DNA of 64,000 nucleotides from Desulfobacter sp. (GCA_028768525.1 CP054837.1:5801001-5865000), one strand, 5' to 3'; shown: positions 34,273 to 42,934, counted from the first letter of the stretch. Made by a program: numbers and translations. The notes: generated from the sequence alone by a model not told the origin.

Positions 34273-35868
34273 TTAAAACCGATATGCAATTTTGAAATAA
34301 AACTGGTGATCGCCGGAATCCGTATCGTCGGTGTCCTCCAGGGCCATGCCCCAGTCCAGTTTATATTCCAGGCAGCCCTTGGAAACGGCACCCTGCAGCC
34401 CCAGTCCGATACCATGAATAAAACCGTGGGGCATGTCATCCTCCGACGCTTCCCTTTTTGAAAGCCAGGCCAAGTCATAAAATGCATAGGGCACCAGGGG
34501 CATCTTCTTGAGCAGGCTCGGGGTGAATAGTTCCAGGGTGCCATGGAGTGCGTTATCCGAAAGTATTTCAGCTTCCTTATACCCTCTGACGCTGTTAACG
34601 CCGCCGGCGGCAAACTGTTCATTGTTGACCAGGGGCTGGTCTGCAAGCTGGCCATCGATTTTGGTAAATAGTGAGAAACCTTTGGGCAGCTGCTGTCTTC
34701 GTTCCACACCTGCCGTTATATACACATAATTGCCCGTCGCCCCGGTTCGTTTACGTTCAAATTCATCCATGTCGTTAAAAAGAATTTCTCTTAACAGCAG
34801 ATTGACGCCGGCACTGAACTGAGTGGTCCCTGTTTTACCGTACAACGAGGACGCATATCCAAAAGTCAACGGCATGTACTCAATGGGAACAGTACTATCC
34901 AGGGTGGTCTCTTTAAAATCCTTCCAGTCCATCCCAAGTGTCAGATTATGGCTGTAGACCGGTGTCCCACCCAGAGGAATCATATACCTCAGGCCGGCAA
35001 TCTGGCCCTTGCCGATGACATTTATTCCTTCCCCGCTGGCAGTATCGCTGTTGGAGTTCACATAGTAACCGATCAGCATGTGGTTACGACGCCACGGTGC
35101 AGGCATGGCGTAAGATCCGGAAAACAGACGTACTTCCTGGGTATCTTCAGGAGAGGTCTGGAACTGCGCATTGATAGAGTGGTCTTTCTGCCAGAGATTG
35201 TCATAGCGGATGGCACCGTTCAGTCTGAAATCCGTGGTGGAATGGGTCGAGCGGTTGTTAAGCTCCAAACTGCCATGCAGCGGAAGTTCATCTTTGACCT
35301 TCAGTTCGACATCTATGGTTCCCAGTTCCCTGCCGGGAATCAATACCAACTCTGCAAAAATGCCAGCCTTGCCGTTCAGCCGACCCAGATCCTCCCTGAC
35401 CTTGGGCAGATATAATACCTTACCCGGCCGGATGCTTGGCAGTTCATCCTTGATTTTTTCCATGGTGTAATACTTATTTCCTGATATCAGCACCCGTTTT
35501 ATCCGGCTTTCAATCACCTCTAAACGGATCACCCCGTTATCCACGGTCTGCTCAGGTATGTTGACCAGCACAGTTGGAAACCCTTCGCCGTGGTATGCGC
35601 GTTCCAGGGCGTCCCTTGCCTGCTCAACATCCTGGGCAGCCTTGCCGTCTCCGGTAAACTCCTCCAACGCCGAGATCATGGTCTCCCTTTCCAGCAAGGT
35701 GTTTCCTTCAATGGCAAAGGAGTAAATTACAAACCTTGCCTCCCCGGGCTCTGAACAACGCCCCTGGAAGGGTAATGAAATAATTAGCACCAGGCATATT
35801 GCCAGGACGCACACTGCAGATTTCAAACCGGCCACTTTGTTTTGTTCCATTAGAGTTTCAGAATTCAT
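34273..35868 (-). CDS. TpsB two-partner secretion transporter (ShlB/FhaC family)
   Basis: A 531-residue outer-membrane protein of the Omp85/TpsB superfamily. Order: signal peptide (about 14-39), POTRA domains (about 45-120 and 122-198), and a 16-strand barrel. The conserved loop-6 motif is VRGY in GGVNSVRGYKEAE, and the barrel ends in FYFKIAYRF. TpsB recognises the TPS domain of its partner and threads it across the outer membrane without nucleotide energy. The start overlaps the preceding FKBP-thioredoxin stop (TAATG). TpsA follows after 30 bases, so this is a clear tpsB-tpsA pair. Confidence 0.92.
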   Translation of the reverse strand: MNSETLMEQNKVAGLKSAVCVLAICLVLIISLPFQGRCSEPGEARFVIYSFAIEGNTLLERETMISALEEFTGDGKAAQDVEQARDALERAYHGEGFPTVLVNIPEQTVDNGVIRLEVIESRIKRVLISGNKYYTMEKIKDELPSIRPGKVLYLPKVREDLGRLNGKAGIFAELVLIPGRELGTIDVELKVKDELPLHGSLELNNRSTHSTTDFRLNGAIRYDNLWQKDHSINAQFQTSPEDTQEVRLFSGSYAMPAPWRRNHMLIGYYVNSNSDTASGEGINVIGKGQIAGLRYMIPLGGTPVYSHNLTLGMDWKDFKETTLDSTVPIEYMPLTFGYASSLYGKTGTTQFSAGVNLLLREILFNDMDEFERKRTGATGNYVYITAGVERRQQLPKGFSLFTKIDGQLADQPLVNNEQFAAGGVNSVRGYKEAEILSDNALHGTLELFTPSLLKKMPLVPYAFYDLAWLSKREASEDDMPHGFIHGIGLGLQGAVSKGCLEYKLDWGMALEDTDDTDSGDHQFYFKIAYRF

Positions 35869-37172
35869 TAAGAGTCAGCGTCAACAGGTCCCGCATTCAT
35901 GATCTGTTCAAGAATGCCTAGCATGGATTGTGCATTTTTAAACCCTTCAAATTTTTTATATATCTTCCCTTTATAGTCCGTGATGACCACCATGGGAAAA
36001 CCGGTTTGGTCGTATAGTTCTTTCAGGCTCCGGTCTTCGTCGGAATTGGCCTTTACAAAGACAAACCTGTCTTTGAGCATTCCGATTCTTGGATCATTAA
36101 ATGTCTGGTTTAAAAGCTTTTTGCACCAGGTGCACCAATCTGCATACAACACCAGGACTTTGTTCTTCCTGTCTGCCAATGCTGTATCAACACCCTTGTC
36201 ATGGTCATCAATCCAGGTAATATGTGCATCTTGATACAAAGACGGTTTTATGATCTCCATGACCTCCAGATCTACCTGGATGGCCTTGCCGGTCAGGGGG
36301 GGATTGAAGTCTACGATAAAGCTGTCAGCATTTTTGGAAATGATCCGCCCCTTTTTTTGACCGGCGCTGAAAGGAGCACCGATGACGGGGGCCAGTGTGA
36401 GGGTAATTATCTTTGAATCCACGGTCACCGTCGTTATGCCGATGTCCGATTTCTCCTTATAATTATTTCGGGCAAAATTTTCTATGCGGACGGTCCCGTC
36501 CTGAACGCCGGTCACCCGGGAATCAAAATAGGGATTCAACTTCACACGCTCTCCGATGGAGGCGCGTTTTCCAAACCGGTTTTCATAGGCTTTGGCATCA
36601 AGGTCCATGACCACGGGAAACGTGCGTACAGAATGAAATTCTAGAAGCTCATCTTCTTTATACGCTCCAAAGGCATCTTCCGCAGGAATGGTTACCGGCT
36701 TTTTTCCCAGGCCCATATTCAAAATAGCCTTTCCCAGGCCGGGGATTCTTGACGGCTCTCCTGCAATAAGGGTTTCTACAACTCTGCCCGCCCCATCGGT
36801 CCGTGCATCCGCCTGTGGCGGTATTTCCCTTCCGTCTTCCATCCGGGCCAGGTAGGCGATCCTGACCAGGTCCATGGTCTGAACTTTCTCCGGGTCTTCG
36901 TCCAAATATACATCTACAGTGGTTCTTCCCTCCCGCCTGGCCTCATCAATGGCCGCCTGGACTTTTTTAAATACTTCAGCCTTTTGCTTTTCATGGTCTG
37001 TTTGGTTCTGCCGGGCCTGGGGGGCTACAGCGGTTTGGGCTCCGCCATTGGCACCGGTTGATACCGGTTCCGGATTCATGTCCACACTCTTGCATGCGCA
37101 CAAAAAAATAAGGATACAGCAAACAGCCACCATGCCCATGCATTGCATTTTTCTTCGTATATTTGATTGCAT
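35868..37172 (-). CDS. periplasmic lipoprotein with FKBP-type isomerase and thioredoxin domains
   Basis: The 434-residue protein begins with a signal peptide ending FLCAC, a plausible lipobox. The central part (about 80-310) is FKBP/SlyD-like, containing IPAEDAFGAY and DFNPPLTGKAIQVDLEV, which match the flap end of SlyD. The last 110 residues are a thioredoxin fold with active site Cys347-Thr-Trp-Cys350 and the cis-Pro segment GFPMVVI. It should combine proline isomerisation with disulfide or thiol chemistry in the periplasm. The ATG at 37172 follows AAAGGAAAGGG and overlaps the stop of the preceding FKBP gene. A start 11 codons earlier would fall inside that gene. It directly precedes tpsB. 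Confidence 0.82.
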   Translation of the reverse strand: MQSNIRRKMQCMGMVAVCCILIFLCACKSVDMNPEPVSTGANGGAQTAVAPQARQNQTDHEKQKAEVFKKVQAAIDEARREGRTTVDVYLDEDPEKVQTMDLVRIAYLARMEDGREIPPQADARTDGAGRVVETLIAGEPSRIPGLGKAILNMGLGKKPVTIPAEDAFGAYKEDELLEFHSVRTFPVVMDLDAKAYENRFGKRASIGERVKLNPYFDSRVTGVQDGTVRIENFARNNYKEKSDIGITTVTVDSKIITLTLAPVIGAPFSAGQKKGRIISKNADSFIVDFNPPLTGKAIQVDLEVMEIIKPSLYQDAHITWIDDHDKGVDTALADRKNKVLVLYADWCTWCKKLLNQTFNDPRIGMLKDRFVFVKANSDEDRSLKELYDQTGFPMVVITDYKGKIYKKFEGFKNAQSMLGILEQIMNAGPVDADS

Positions 37173-38032
37173 TATCGGACCCTTTCCTTTACCACCACAT
37201 CGCATGCCAGGGTCTTGCCTGCAAAGGGATGGGCGAAATCTGCAACAATCTTTTCATCGGTAATTCTGGACACCTGTCCGAGCAGGCCGCCGCTTCTGAC
37301 AGGCAGGCCGATTTTAGTTTCTATGGTCATGACAATATCGTCACCATCTTCTGAGAAAAAGGATTCTCCAACCGTATGGGGCTGCCTCAAGCCTTCCGCG
37401 TTGATCATCCTGTAAGAGACCGTGTCTCCCTCTATTCCGTATATCTTTGCAAAGTCATGGCCTGTGTGGTCAGTGAGTACAGTGCCGGTTTTTAACGCCC
37501 GGCCTCTGAGAAAGGGATAAATTTTCTCTTTTTCCGCGGTCCTGTTACGGGGAGACCTTTCAACCTTGTTAAAATTTAAATACCGCTGGCTCTGCTGAAG
37601 GTTTGGCGGGATGTCCGCCTCAAGGTTTATTGCATAGGATTTTCCGGTCTGCTTGCCCACGATGATTTTGGACAGCCTGTTCAGGACGGCATCGGCAAAA
37701 AATTCAATTTCATTGGGAGGGGTTTCAGCCACAGGATGTCCGGCCACCATGGGCACCGGTGCAAAAGCGCGATTGACAATGAAGATACGGGCTTTTTTTT
37801 CTGCTGCATTGTCTGCCACCGCCGGGTCCGTTGTGTCAAATATCCCGTATCCTGGCGCCCTGCAAGTATAATTCACCAAAACGGTATCCCCCTGCTGTAT
37901 GGTTTTGCCAACTGCGGTTTCCGTTCCGGCAACTGTCACTGCCAGTGCAACCAGGATACCGGTTGCCAGTCCAAGACAGCGGGTTTTCCAACGGTGTTTT
38001 CCCAACAACATTTTTCTATTCGTCAGTCCCAT
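37172..38032 (-). CDS. exported FKBP/SlyD-like peptidyl-prolyl isomerase
   Basis: A 286-residue exported protein: signal/anchor segment (about 18-42), then GKTIQQGDTVLVNYTCRAPG, the common opening of FKBP domains. The end VADFAHPFAGKTLACDVVV is the SlyD-like flap and closing strand. The middle is enlarged relative to SlyD (about 70-200), perhaps a client-binding insert. It is first in the tight gene chain leading through the FKBP-thioredoxin lipoprotein to tpsB and tpsA, so it probably serves folding in the periplasm for this locus. Whether the isomerase site is active cannot be judged. Confidence 0.75.
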   Translation of the reverse strand: MGLTNRKMLLGKHRWKTRCLGLATGILVALAVTVAGTETAVGKTIQQGDTVLVNYTCRAPGYGIFDTTDPAVADNAAEKKARIFIVNRAFAPVPMVAGHPVAETPPNEIEFFADAVLNRLSKIIVGKQTGKSYAINLEADIPPNLQQSQRYLNFNKVERSPRNRTAEKEKIYPFLRGRALKTGTVLTDHTGHDFAKIYGIEGDTVSYRMINAEGLRQPHTVGESFFSEDGDDIVMTIETKIGLPVRSGGLLGQVSRITDEKIVADFAHPFAGKTLACDVVVKERVR

Positions 38033-38137
38033 CTATTCCCATCCCGATATTTTCTGAAGATAAGATCTTTCAGCTTTATATTACGAAACCATTAACAGCA
38101 TATTAAAACTGTATTTGCATCATGAGGTTTACATTAT

Positions 38138-38173
38138 AAGCAAGCGGGTCTGCCTGCGCAGACCCGCTTGCTT
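38138..38173 (-). terminator. strong hairpin between the PstS-like and FKBP genes (terminator or processing site)
   Basis: The 15-base arms 38138-38152 (AAGCAAGCGGGTCTG) and 38159-38173 are perfect complements with a 6-base loop. On the minus strand the next bases are ATAATG, without a proper U-run, so termination may be partial. This would let the two abundant upstream proteins be made at higher level than the secretion genes. A perfect TATAAT immediately follows and could be a -10 box for the FKBP gene. Confidence 0.55.
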
Positions 38174-38229
38174 TGAGATGCCGAACCAATCACACAATGC
38201 CCGGCATATTCTTCAAGTTAATTCCTGGC

Positions 38230-39672
38230 TTATTTTTTAACAGGCCAGGCAAAGTCATCGGCCTTTTTCCATTCCATTGCCGCATTGGAGGACCAGTAGG
38301 GCTGTTTGGAATCGGGAATCAGGGTGTTGTCAGCAGTGAAAGCAACCAGATCGTCAATGAGGTCTTTAGCAGTATCCGCATTTTTGTAGTAAAGGTACTG
38401 GGCTGCCCAGAATTCATACTTACCGTTACGGATGTTGTCTGCAGTACCTTCCTGACCATTGTAGGTCATCTGGTCTACGTTGTAACAGGAACTGGTGGGG
38501 TCAGTGGAGGGTTCTTTACACTTGTCGTAGTCTGCGTAACCGACAGCTCCGTCGAATTCTCTTACGCATCTCACCAGGTCGGAAGAACCGTCGTTGAAAA
38601 AGATCTTGATGTTGCCATTGTTATTGTACTCGCTGATTGCGTTGGATACTTCCTGGTAGTAGTTTGTAGTGTTGTACCCTTTCCCCACGAACCAGGCACC
38701 GTCAAACGCTTCCTGTTTTACCAGGGGAACACCGCGCATGATGGCTGCGTCCAGGGTGGCATGGGTGCCGGAACCGGCATGGCGTAGGCAGACAACCATG
38801 GGCAGATCCACGGGGCGTACGCCGCCGTCTGCCTCAGGCAGGTACTTGCCGTCCCCATCAATGGGATCAGTAAACTGGCCCCAGTTGTTTACAGTGCCGG
38901 AGTAGATGGAGGTGGCCATGAGGCGGGTCATGTTGTTGAATGCGGTGTTGTTCACATTGTTAAAGAAACCGAAGGGCACAACGATGGGCTGGGCCGCAGT
39001 ATACAGATTGGGTTCATCTTCGGGATCGCCCAGGTTTACGCCGTACTGGATGTTGCGTTCAATATAATCGCCTCCCAGGGGGCCTTCTTTCATCCCTTTG
39101 GAGCTCTGCTGAAACGTTCTGGCGGATACGTCAGAGGCGCCCACGGTTACAGGCAGACAGGTTACGCTGGCGACGTCGTCATCTTCAGCGGTGGCGCCAT
39201 AGGCCTTCCAGTCATTGCCGGCAACGCCGGCCTGGAGTCTTTCGCCTGTAGCGCAGCCCTGGTCGGATGTGGGAACCAGGGAGGGGTCCACATCGCCGAG
39301 AATGGAGCGGACACCGTCATAGGAAGCCTTGGAGGTGTAACGGACGATCAGGGAATTGCCGGCAACACCGTTGTGGGTAAACCCTGCGCCGGTCATTCCA
39401 TCAATGGCATCGCCGCCGGAACCCACACATACGGAGATACCGGTGTCCCGGTCAACCCCGGCCACTTTACCTTTTGCGGACTTGGCGGTGTAGATATTAC
39501 CTTCAGCGCACCCCTGTGATTTTAAGAATTCGGGAGCCGCATCGTTCCAGAATTTGTACTGTGCAGATGCGCCGTAGATGTTAATCTGGTAAGTCTGAGC
39601 CTGGGCGGCGGTGGCCATCATGGTCAGCGCAGCGCCACCGATAACGGCTCCTTTAATAATGTTCTTAAGCAT
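38230..39672 (-). CDS. PstS-like periplasmic binding protein, cysteine-rich
   Basis: A 480-residue exported protein with signal peptide at about 1-25 (MLKNIIKGAVIGGAALTMMA). It resembles PstS-type substrate-binding proteins: an INIYGASAQYKFW opening, and LRHAGSGTHATLD, which recalls the phosphate-binding SGT loop. Eight cysteines in the mature part suggest disulfides, unlike usual PstS. No permease or ATPase genes accompany it, so import is unlikely to be its only role. The ATG at 39672 has AGGAG upstream, and an earlier frame start lacks one. It lies 55 bases after a PEP-CTERM gene and before the FKBP/thioredoxin genes. Function unknown. Confidence 0.7.
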   Translation of the reverse strand: MLKNIIKGAVIGGAALTMMATAAQAQTYQINIYGASAQYKFWNDAAPEFLKSQGCAEGNIYTAKSAKGKVAGVDRDTGISVCVGSGGDAIDGMTGAGFTHNGVAGNSLIVRYTSKASYDGVRSILGDVDPSLVPTSDQGCATGERLQAGVAGNDWKAYGATAEDDDVASVTCLPVTVGASDVSARTFQQSSKGMKEGPLGGDYIERNIQYGVNLGDPEDEPNLYTAAQPIVVPFGFFNNVNNTAFNNMTRLMATSIYSGTVNNWGQFTDPIDGDGKYLPEADGGVRPVDLPMVVCLRHAGSGTHATLDAAIMRGVPLVKQEAFDGAWFVGKGYNTTNYYQEVSNAISEYNNNGNIKIFFNDGSSDLVRCVREFDGAVGYADYDKCKEPSTDPTSSCYNVDQMTYNGQEGTADNIRNGKYEFWAAQYLYYKNADTAKDLIDDLVAFTADNTLIPDSKQPYWSSNAAMEWKKADDFAWPVKK

Positions 39673-39727
39673 TTTTGTTTCTCCTATTTTTTGATTTTCC
39701 TGATTGTTTAACGTTTTAGAGTACAAC

Positions 39728-40510
39728 TTAAGCGGCTCTTCTTCTGCTCAGGCCGACAAAGGACAGGAGACCGGAAATCAGAAGCAGCACGGAACCCGGT
39801 ACGGGAACAACCGCAGGAGCGGCTTCCATGGAGATGGTGCCTATGGTGCCGTCATTGGTGAAGGTAAATTTTGCCAGATAATCTTGGGGGGCGGTGAAAA
39901 TATCCTGGCCGCCGCCAACATAACGGGTATATTCGTACAGGTACATATCGGTGGAGTCATTTGCGTTAAGAGAGATTTCACCTGCAGAGCTGTCATTGAG
40001 CCCACTATAGAAACCAGCGGTACCCTGGTTCATCAAAGCGTTGTATGAGGTGTTGGCGTTATTCACACCAGTGGAAACAGGGGCAGCATTATGATAACCG
40101 TAAATACCTGCAGCATTATTGGCAAAATTGGTCATGATAGAGGGGTTGGTGCTGGAATCGGGATAACCTGCCTGGGATTTGCCCATATAAAAGATAGAAT
40201 TATCGACAGTATCAAAAATCGTCAGGTCAAATACAGAATCTTTACCGGCGGCAAACATGCCCACATTCAGGCTACTCCATTCGGCTCCGTTAAACTCATT
40301 GATGTTAAAGCTCACACCAAGATCTCTGCTGGTACCATAATCAAAGGTGGACGCGTTCCCCAAGTTGATGGCCATCTCAACACCTCCGTCGGTGGTGTCA
40401 TAGACAACCGCATAAAGATCTGCATCTGCAATGCTTACTGCAGCAAAGGCGGAACTGCTGAACGTCACAGCCATGAATGCTGCAACAAGGGTTAAAAGAA
40501 CTTTCTTCAT
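39728..40510 (-). CDS. PEP-CTERM sorting-domain surface protein
   Basis: A 260-residue exported protein: a signal peptide (AFMAVTFSSSAFA end), a Ser/Asn/Thr-rich beta-type mature part without cysteine, and a C-terminal tripartite sorting signal. That signal is VPVPGS, a hydrophobic helix LLLISGLLSFVGL, and the basic end SRRRAA. Such proteins are processed by exosortase and are often part of the exopolysaccharide matrix. The exosortase gene is not in this window. It is the first gene of the minus-strand locus, with GAGGAG ahead of the ATG and a long structured leader upstream. Confidence 0.88.
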   Translation of the reverse strand: MKKVLLTLVAAFMAVTFSSSAFAAVSIADADLYAVVYDTTDGGVEMAINLGNASTFDYGTSRDLGVSFNINEFNGAEWSSLNVGMFAAGKDSVFDLTIFDTVDNSIFYMGKSQAGYPDSSTNPSIMTNFANNAAGIYGYHNAAPVSTGVNNANTSYNALMNQGTAGFYSGLNDSSAGEISLNANDSTDMYLYEYTRYVGGGQDIFTAPQDYLAKFTFTNDGTIGTISMEAAPAVVPVPGSVLLLISGLLSFVGLSRRRAA

Positions 40511-41094
40511 TTGCTTTTCTTCTCCTCAGTTAATTTTTTAGTGACTGCAATTTAAAACAAGTGTGTTTCATGAACATGCTGCAAAAATTAATGAGGCGGC
40601 CCGGCTGTCTCGATTCGCTAAAGGTTTTTGGATTTTGGGCGTATTTAATTTGGGTTGCCCTGCTCATCCCTCTTTTGTTCAGCGAGACCCATGGCTTTCC
40701 GGCCCCCGGTCGCCCGGGGTGTGGCTTTTCTTAGGAACGATGCAGTTATATCCCTGATTTATTAGTCGGTTATTACTCGGAAATTAAGATTGAAGCAGGA
40801 TTCATTTTGATTGATTATTCAGTGTGTTACCGTGTTTTCTTTTTTTAATAGAGATTTTTTTTCATAGATTTAGGAAAAGTATATCCCTGTTTGAGGGGAA
40901 AATACCTTGGCTTGACTTAAAATTTTTTCACTTTGTGTGATAATTATGAAGATTTAGTTTCGTGGCGTAAGAATTCATCTGATTTAGGCGAAAATGGCAG
41001 TAATTATTTTTGCTAACACCATCCTAATTTGACCTTTCCCGTCGGCTCCTTTAGATAAATGGTGACGTGAATCACTAGTCGGGAGGGACACCCC
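40511..41094. other. long divergent intergenic region
   Basis: 584 bases lie between the PEP-CTERM gene and the SurA-like lipoprotein gene. The half near the PEP-CTERM gene carries a GC-rich structured RNA candidate (40591-40738). The rest is AT-rich and should hold both promoters. For the plus strand a TTGACT at 40912 and an extended -10-like TGTGATAAT at 40935-40943 are visible, but spaced 21 bases. No sigma-54 site was found. Confidence 0.5.
40591..40738 (-). ncRNA. structured leader RNA, candidate cyclic di-GMP-I (GEMM-like) riboswitch
   Basis: On the minus strand a GNRA hairpin, CCGG-GCGA-CCGG (40706-40717), is followed by GGAAAGCCATGGGTCT, close to the GEMM core (GCAAAGCCACGGGUCU). Further on, CGAGACAGCCGGG recalls the closing consensus and is complementary to the preceding GTCTCG. 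The gap between the two halves is long, and the outer P1 helix could not be drawn convincingly, so the class is uncertain. It lies about 80 bases before the PEP-CTERM gene, where second-messenger control of a surface protein would make sense. Confidence 0.4.
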
Positions 41095-41688
41095 ATGAAG
41101 ACAAAGCCATCCAAACCAACGATGACAATATGGCCCCTGTTTTGTGCGGCGGGCTGCCTGATTGCTTCATTGTATATATGCGGCTGTTCCCCGGAGCAGA
41201 CCGCCGAAGCCGGGCAGGTGGTGGCCAAAATCAATAAGTACAAGTTGACCCAGGGGGAGTATCAGGCCAAGCTGGCCCGGGAACTGGAGTATGACCGGGA
41301 GTATAAATGTACAGCAGCGGCCAGGAAGGACTTTCTGGACCGGCTCATTCGCCAGGAGGTGCTCATCCAGGAGGCGGTGAACCGGAACCTGGATAAGGCG
41401 CCCGAGTTTATGGCGGCCATTGAGAAATACTGGGAAGCCACCCTTATCAAGAACCTCATGGCGGCAAAGATGGAGGAGATCCGCCAGACGACCCTGGTCA
41501 GCGAGGGGGAAATTAAAGCCCGGTATCAGGAATTGAAGACCGGCAAAGAAAATATGCCGCCCCTGAACCGGGTTGAAAAAAAGATCGCGGATATTCTCAA
41601 AGAGGAAAAACAGACAGCAGAAATGGAGCAGTGGGTCTCACGGCTGAAAAAAGAGGCGAAAATCAAGGTGTTTGAGAAACGCCTTTAA
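41095..41688 (+). CDS. SurA-N-like periplasmic lipoprotein
   Basis: A 197-residue lipoprotein, signal peptide ending in the lipobox ICGC. The mature part is helical and like the N-terminal chaperone domain of SurA/PrsA: VVAKINKYKLTQGEYQAKLA, then RKDFLDRLIRQEVLIQEAVN. The parvulin isomerase domain of those families is missing. It probably binds unfolded exported proteins. GGGAGGG precedes the ATG. It leads a three-gene plus-strand group, divergent from the PEP-CTERM/secretion locus. Confidence 0.75.
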   Translation: MKTKPSKPTMTIWPLFCAAGCLIASLYICGCSPEQTAEAGQVVAKINKYKLTQGEYQAKLARELEYDREYKCTAAARKDFLDRLIRQEVLIQEAVNRNLDKAPEFMAAIEKYWEATLIKNLMAAKMEEIRQTTLVSEGEIKARYQELKTGKENMPPLNRVEKKIADILKEEKQTAEMEQWVSRLKKEAKIKVFEKRL

Positions 41689-41712
41689 CCCGAATACGAT
41701 GAGGACGGTAAC

Positions 41713-42282
41713 GTGGCTGAGGCAGTTGGGAAGCAGGGTCTGTACAAACGGCGCACCTATTTTATAAAGAAAGAATTCCAGACGGGCTTTATTCTTAAAT
41801 TCTGCCTGGTCCTTCTGGCCGGTATTCTCCTGTCAACGGCCCTGCTGCTGGCCTTATCACAGGATACCCTGACCTCCTCCTATGCTAATTCCCGGCTCGA
41901 GATCAGGAGTACGGGACAGGCCATCATGCCCTCGGTGATCCTGACCAACCTGATCACTTTGGGGCTGATTTCCCTGGGCGCCGTGGTCGTCATGGTTTAT
42001 TTTTCCCACAGGATAGCCGGCCCATTGTTCCGGTTTGAAAAAGACCTCATGCGGGTGGCCGCCGGCGATCTAAGCGTGAATATCAATTTGAGGAAAAAGG
42101 ACCAGCTCACCGATCTCTCCTCGGCACTGAACCATATGGTCCTGTCCATGCATCAAAAGGTATCCCGCGTTGATGAGCGGTTGGGGGAAATAGAGGCGGC
42201 TGTTGAAAAGGGGGGAAAGGCCGGCAGGGAAATTTCCCTTTTGAGGGCGGAAATCAGAGAGCTGTTTCATCTGGACCAATAA
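41713..42282 (+). CDS. HAMP-domain membrane protein without output domain
   Basis: A 189-residue protein with two membrane helices (about 25-47 and 72-96), a HAMP domain right after the second (RIAGPLFRFEKDLMRVAAGD, about 97-150), and a coiled-coil tail. No methyl-accepting, kinase or cyclase domain follows, so it must signal through a partner. The start is GTG with GAGGA upstream. No ATG lies early enough to keep the first helix. It sits 24 bases after the SurA-like gene and just before the HExxH protein gene. Confidence 0.75.
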   Translation: MAEAVGKQGLYKRRTYFIKKEFQTGFILKFCLVLLAGILLSTALLLALSQDTLTSSYANSRLEIRSTGQAIMPSVILTNLITLGLISLGAVVVMVYFSHRIAGPLFRFEKDLMRVAAGDLSVNINLRKKDQLTDLSSALNHMVLSMHQKVSRVDERLGEIEAAVEKGGKAGREISLLRAEIRELFHLDQ

Positions 42283-42283
42283 A

Positions 42284-42892
42284 TTGTCCCTGCCCGTGCG
42301 GTTTCTTTCAAGACTGATACTGGTCGCTGCTGTTTTTCTGGCTATGGGAACCGGGCCGCAGCGGTCGGCATGGGCGGGCACAGGATTGGCGCTCAGCCCA
42401 TGGAAAATCATTATTACCCGGTTTACGCTTATCAAATATAAATCCAGGGAAGACCTTGAGCGGTTTCACACCAGCGTTAAATTCGGCCCGGTGAAATGGA
42501 ACCGGCCCCTGGCCCTTGAAACCATTACCGGCCAGCAGCTTGAAGAGATGGTCCGGGAGAAGGTGGATGCCGTCTTTGAGCGCGCGGCGGAAATCCTGGA
42601 CATGAAAAAGCGGTTTGCGCCGGTGAATGTCAACCTCCACAGTGGCACCGCCTCGCTGAAGCGGGCCTATGAACGGATCTATTCCGGGGAATGCCGTCTC
42701 AGGGCCTGGTACCGTTTCAAGACCAATACGGTCTACCTCAATGTCCGGGATCTCCACGAGGGTATACTGGCCCATGAACTGGCCCATTCCATCATCGACC
42801 ACTACCTGGCCGTGAGACCTCCCTCCCAGACCGCAGAGATCCTGGCCCGCTATGTGGACAGCCACCTGGCGCGTGGATTTATCAGCAATTAA
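42284..42892 (+). CDS. exported HExxH putative metalloprotease
   Basis: A 202-residue exported protein with a signal peptide (about 10-31) and the zinc-peptidase motif H164-ELA-H168 in LAHELAHSIIDHY near the end. A Glu about 17 residues later (QTAEILAR) may be the third ligand. The family is unclear. Small periplasmic proteases of this shape occur in deltaproteobacteria. The start is probably TTG at 42284 or GTG at 42296, and neither has a clear ribosome site, suggesting coupling to the HAMP gene that ends one base before. Confidence 0.6.
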   Translation: MSLPVRFLSRLILVAAVFLAMGTGPQRSAWAGTGLALSPWKIIITRFTLIKYKSREDLERFHTSVKFGPVKWNRPLALETITGQQLEEMVREKVDAVFERAAEILDMKKRFAPVNVNLHSGTASLKRAYERIYSGECRLRAWYRFKTNTVYLNVRDLHEGILAHELAHSIIDHYLAVRPPSQTAEILARYVDSHLARGFISN

Positions 42893-42934
42893 TCCATGAT
42901 CTTTTATGAAGTCCGCTTCCCAGGTGTGCCCCCC

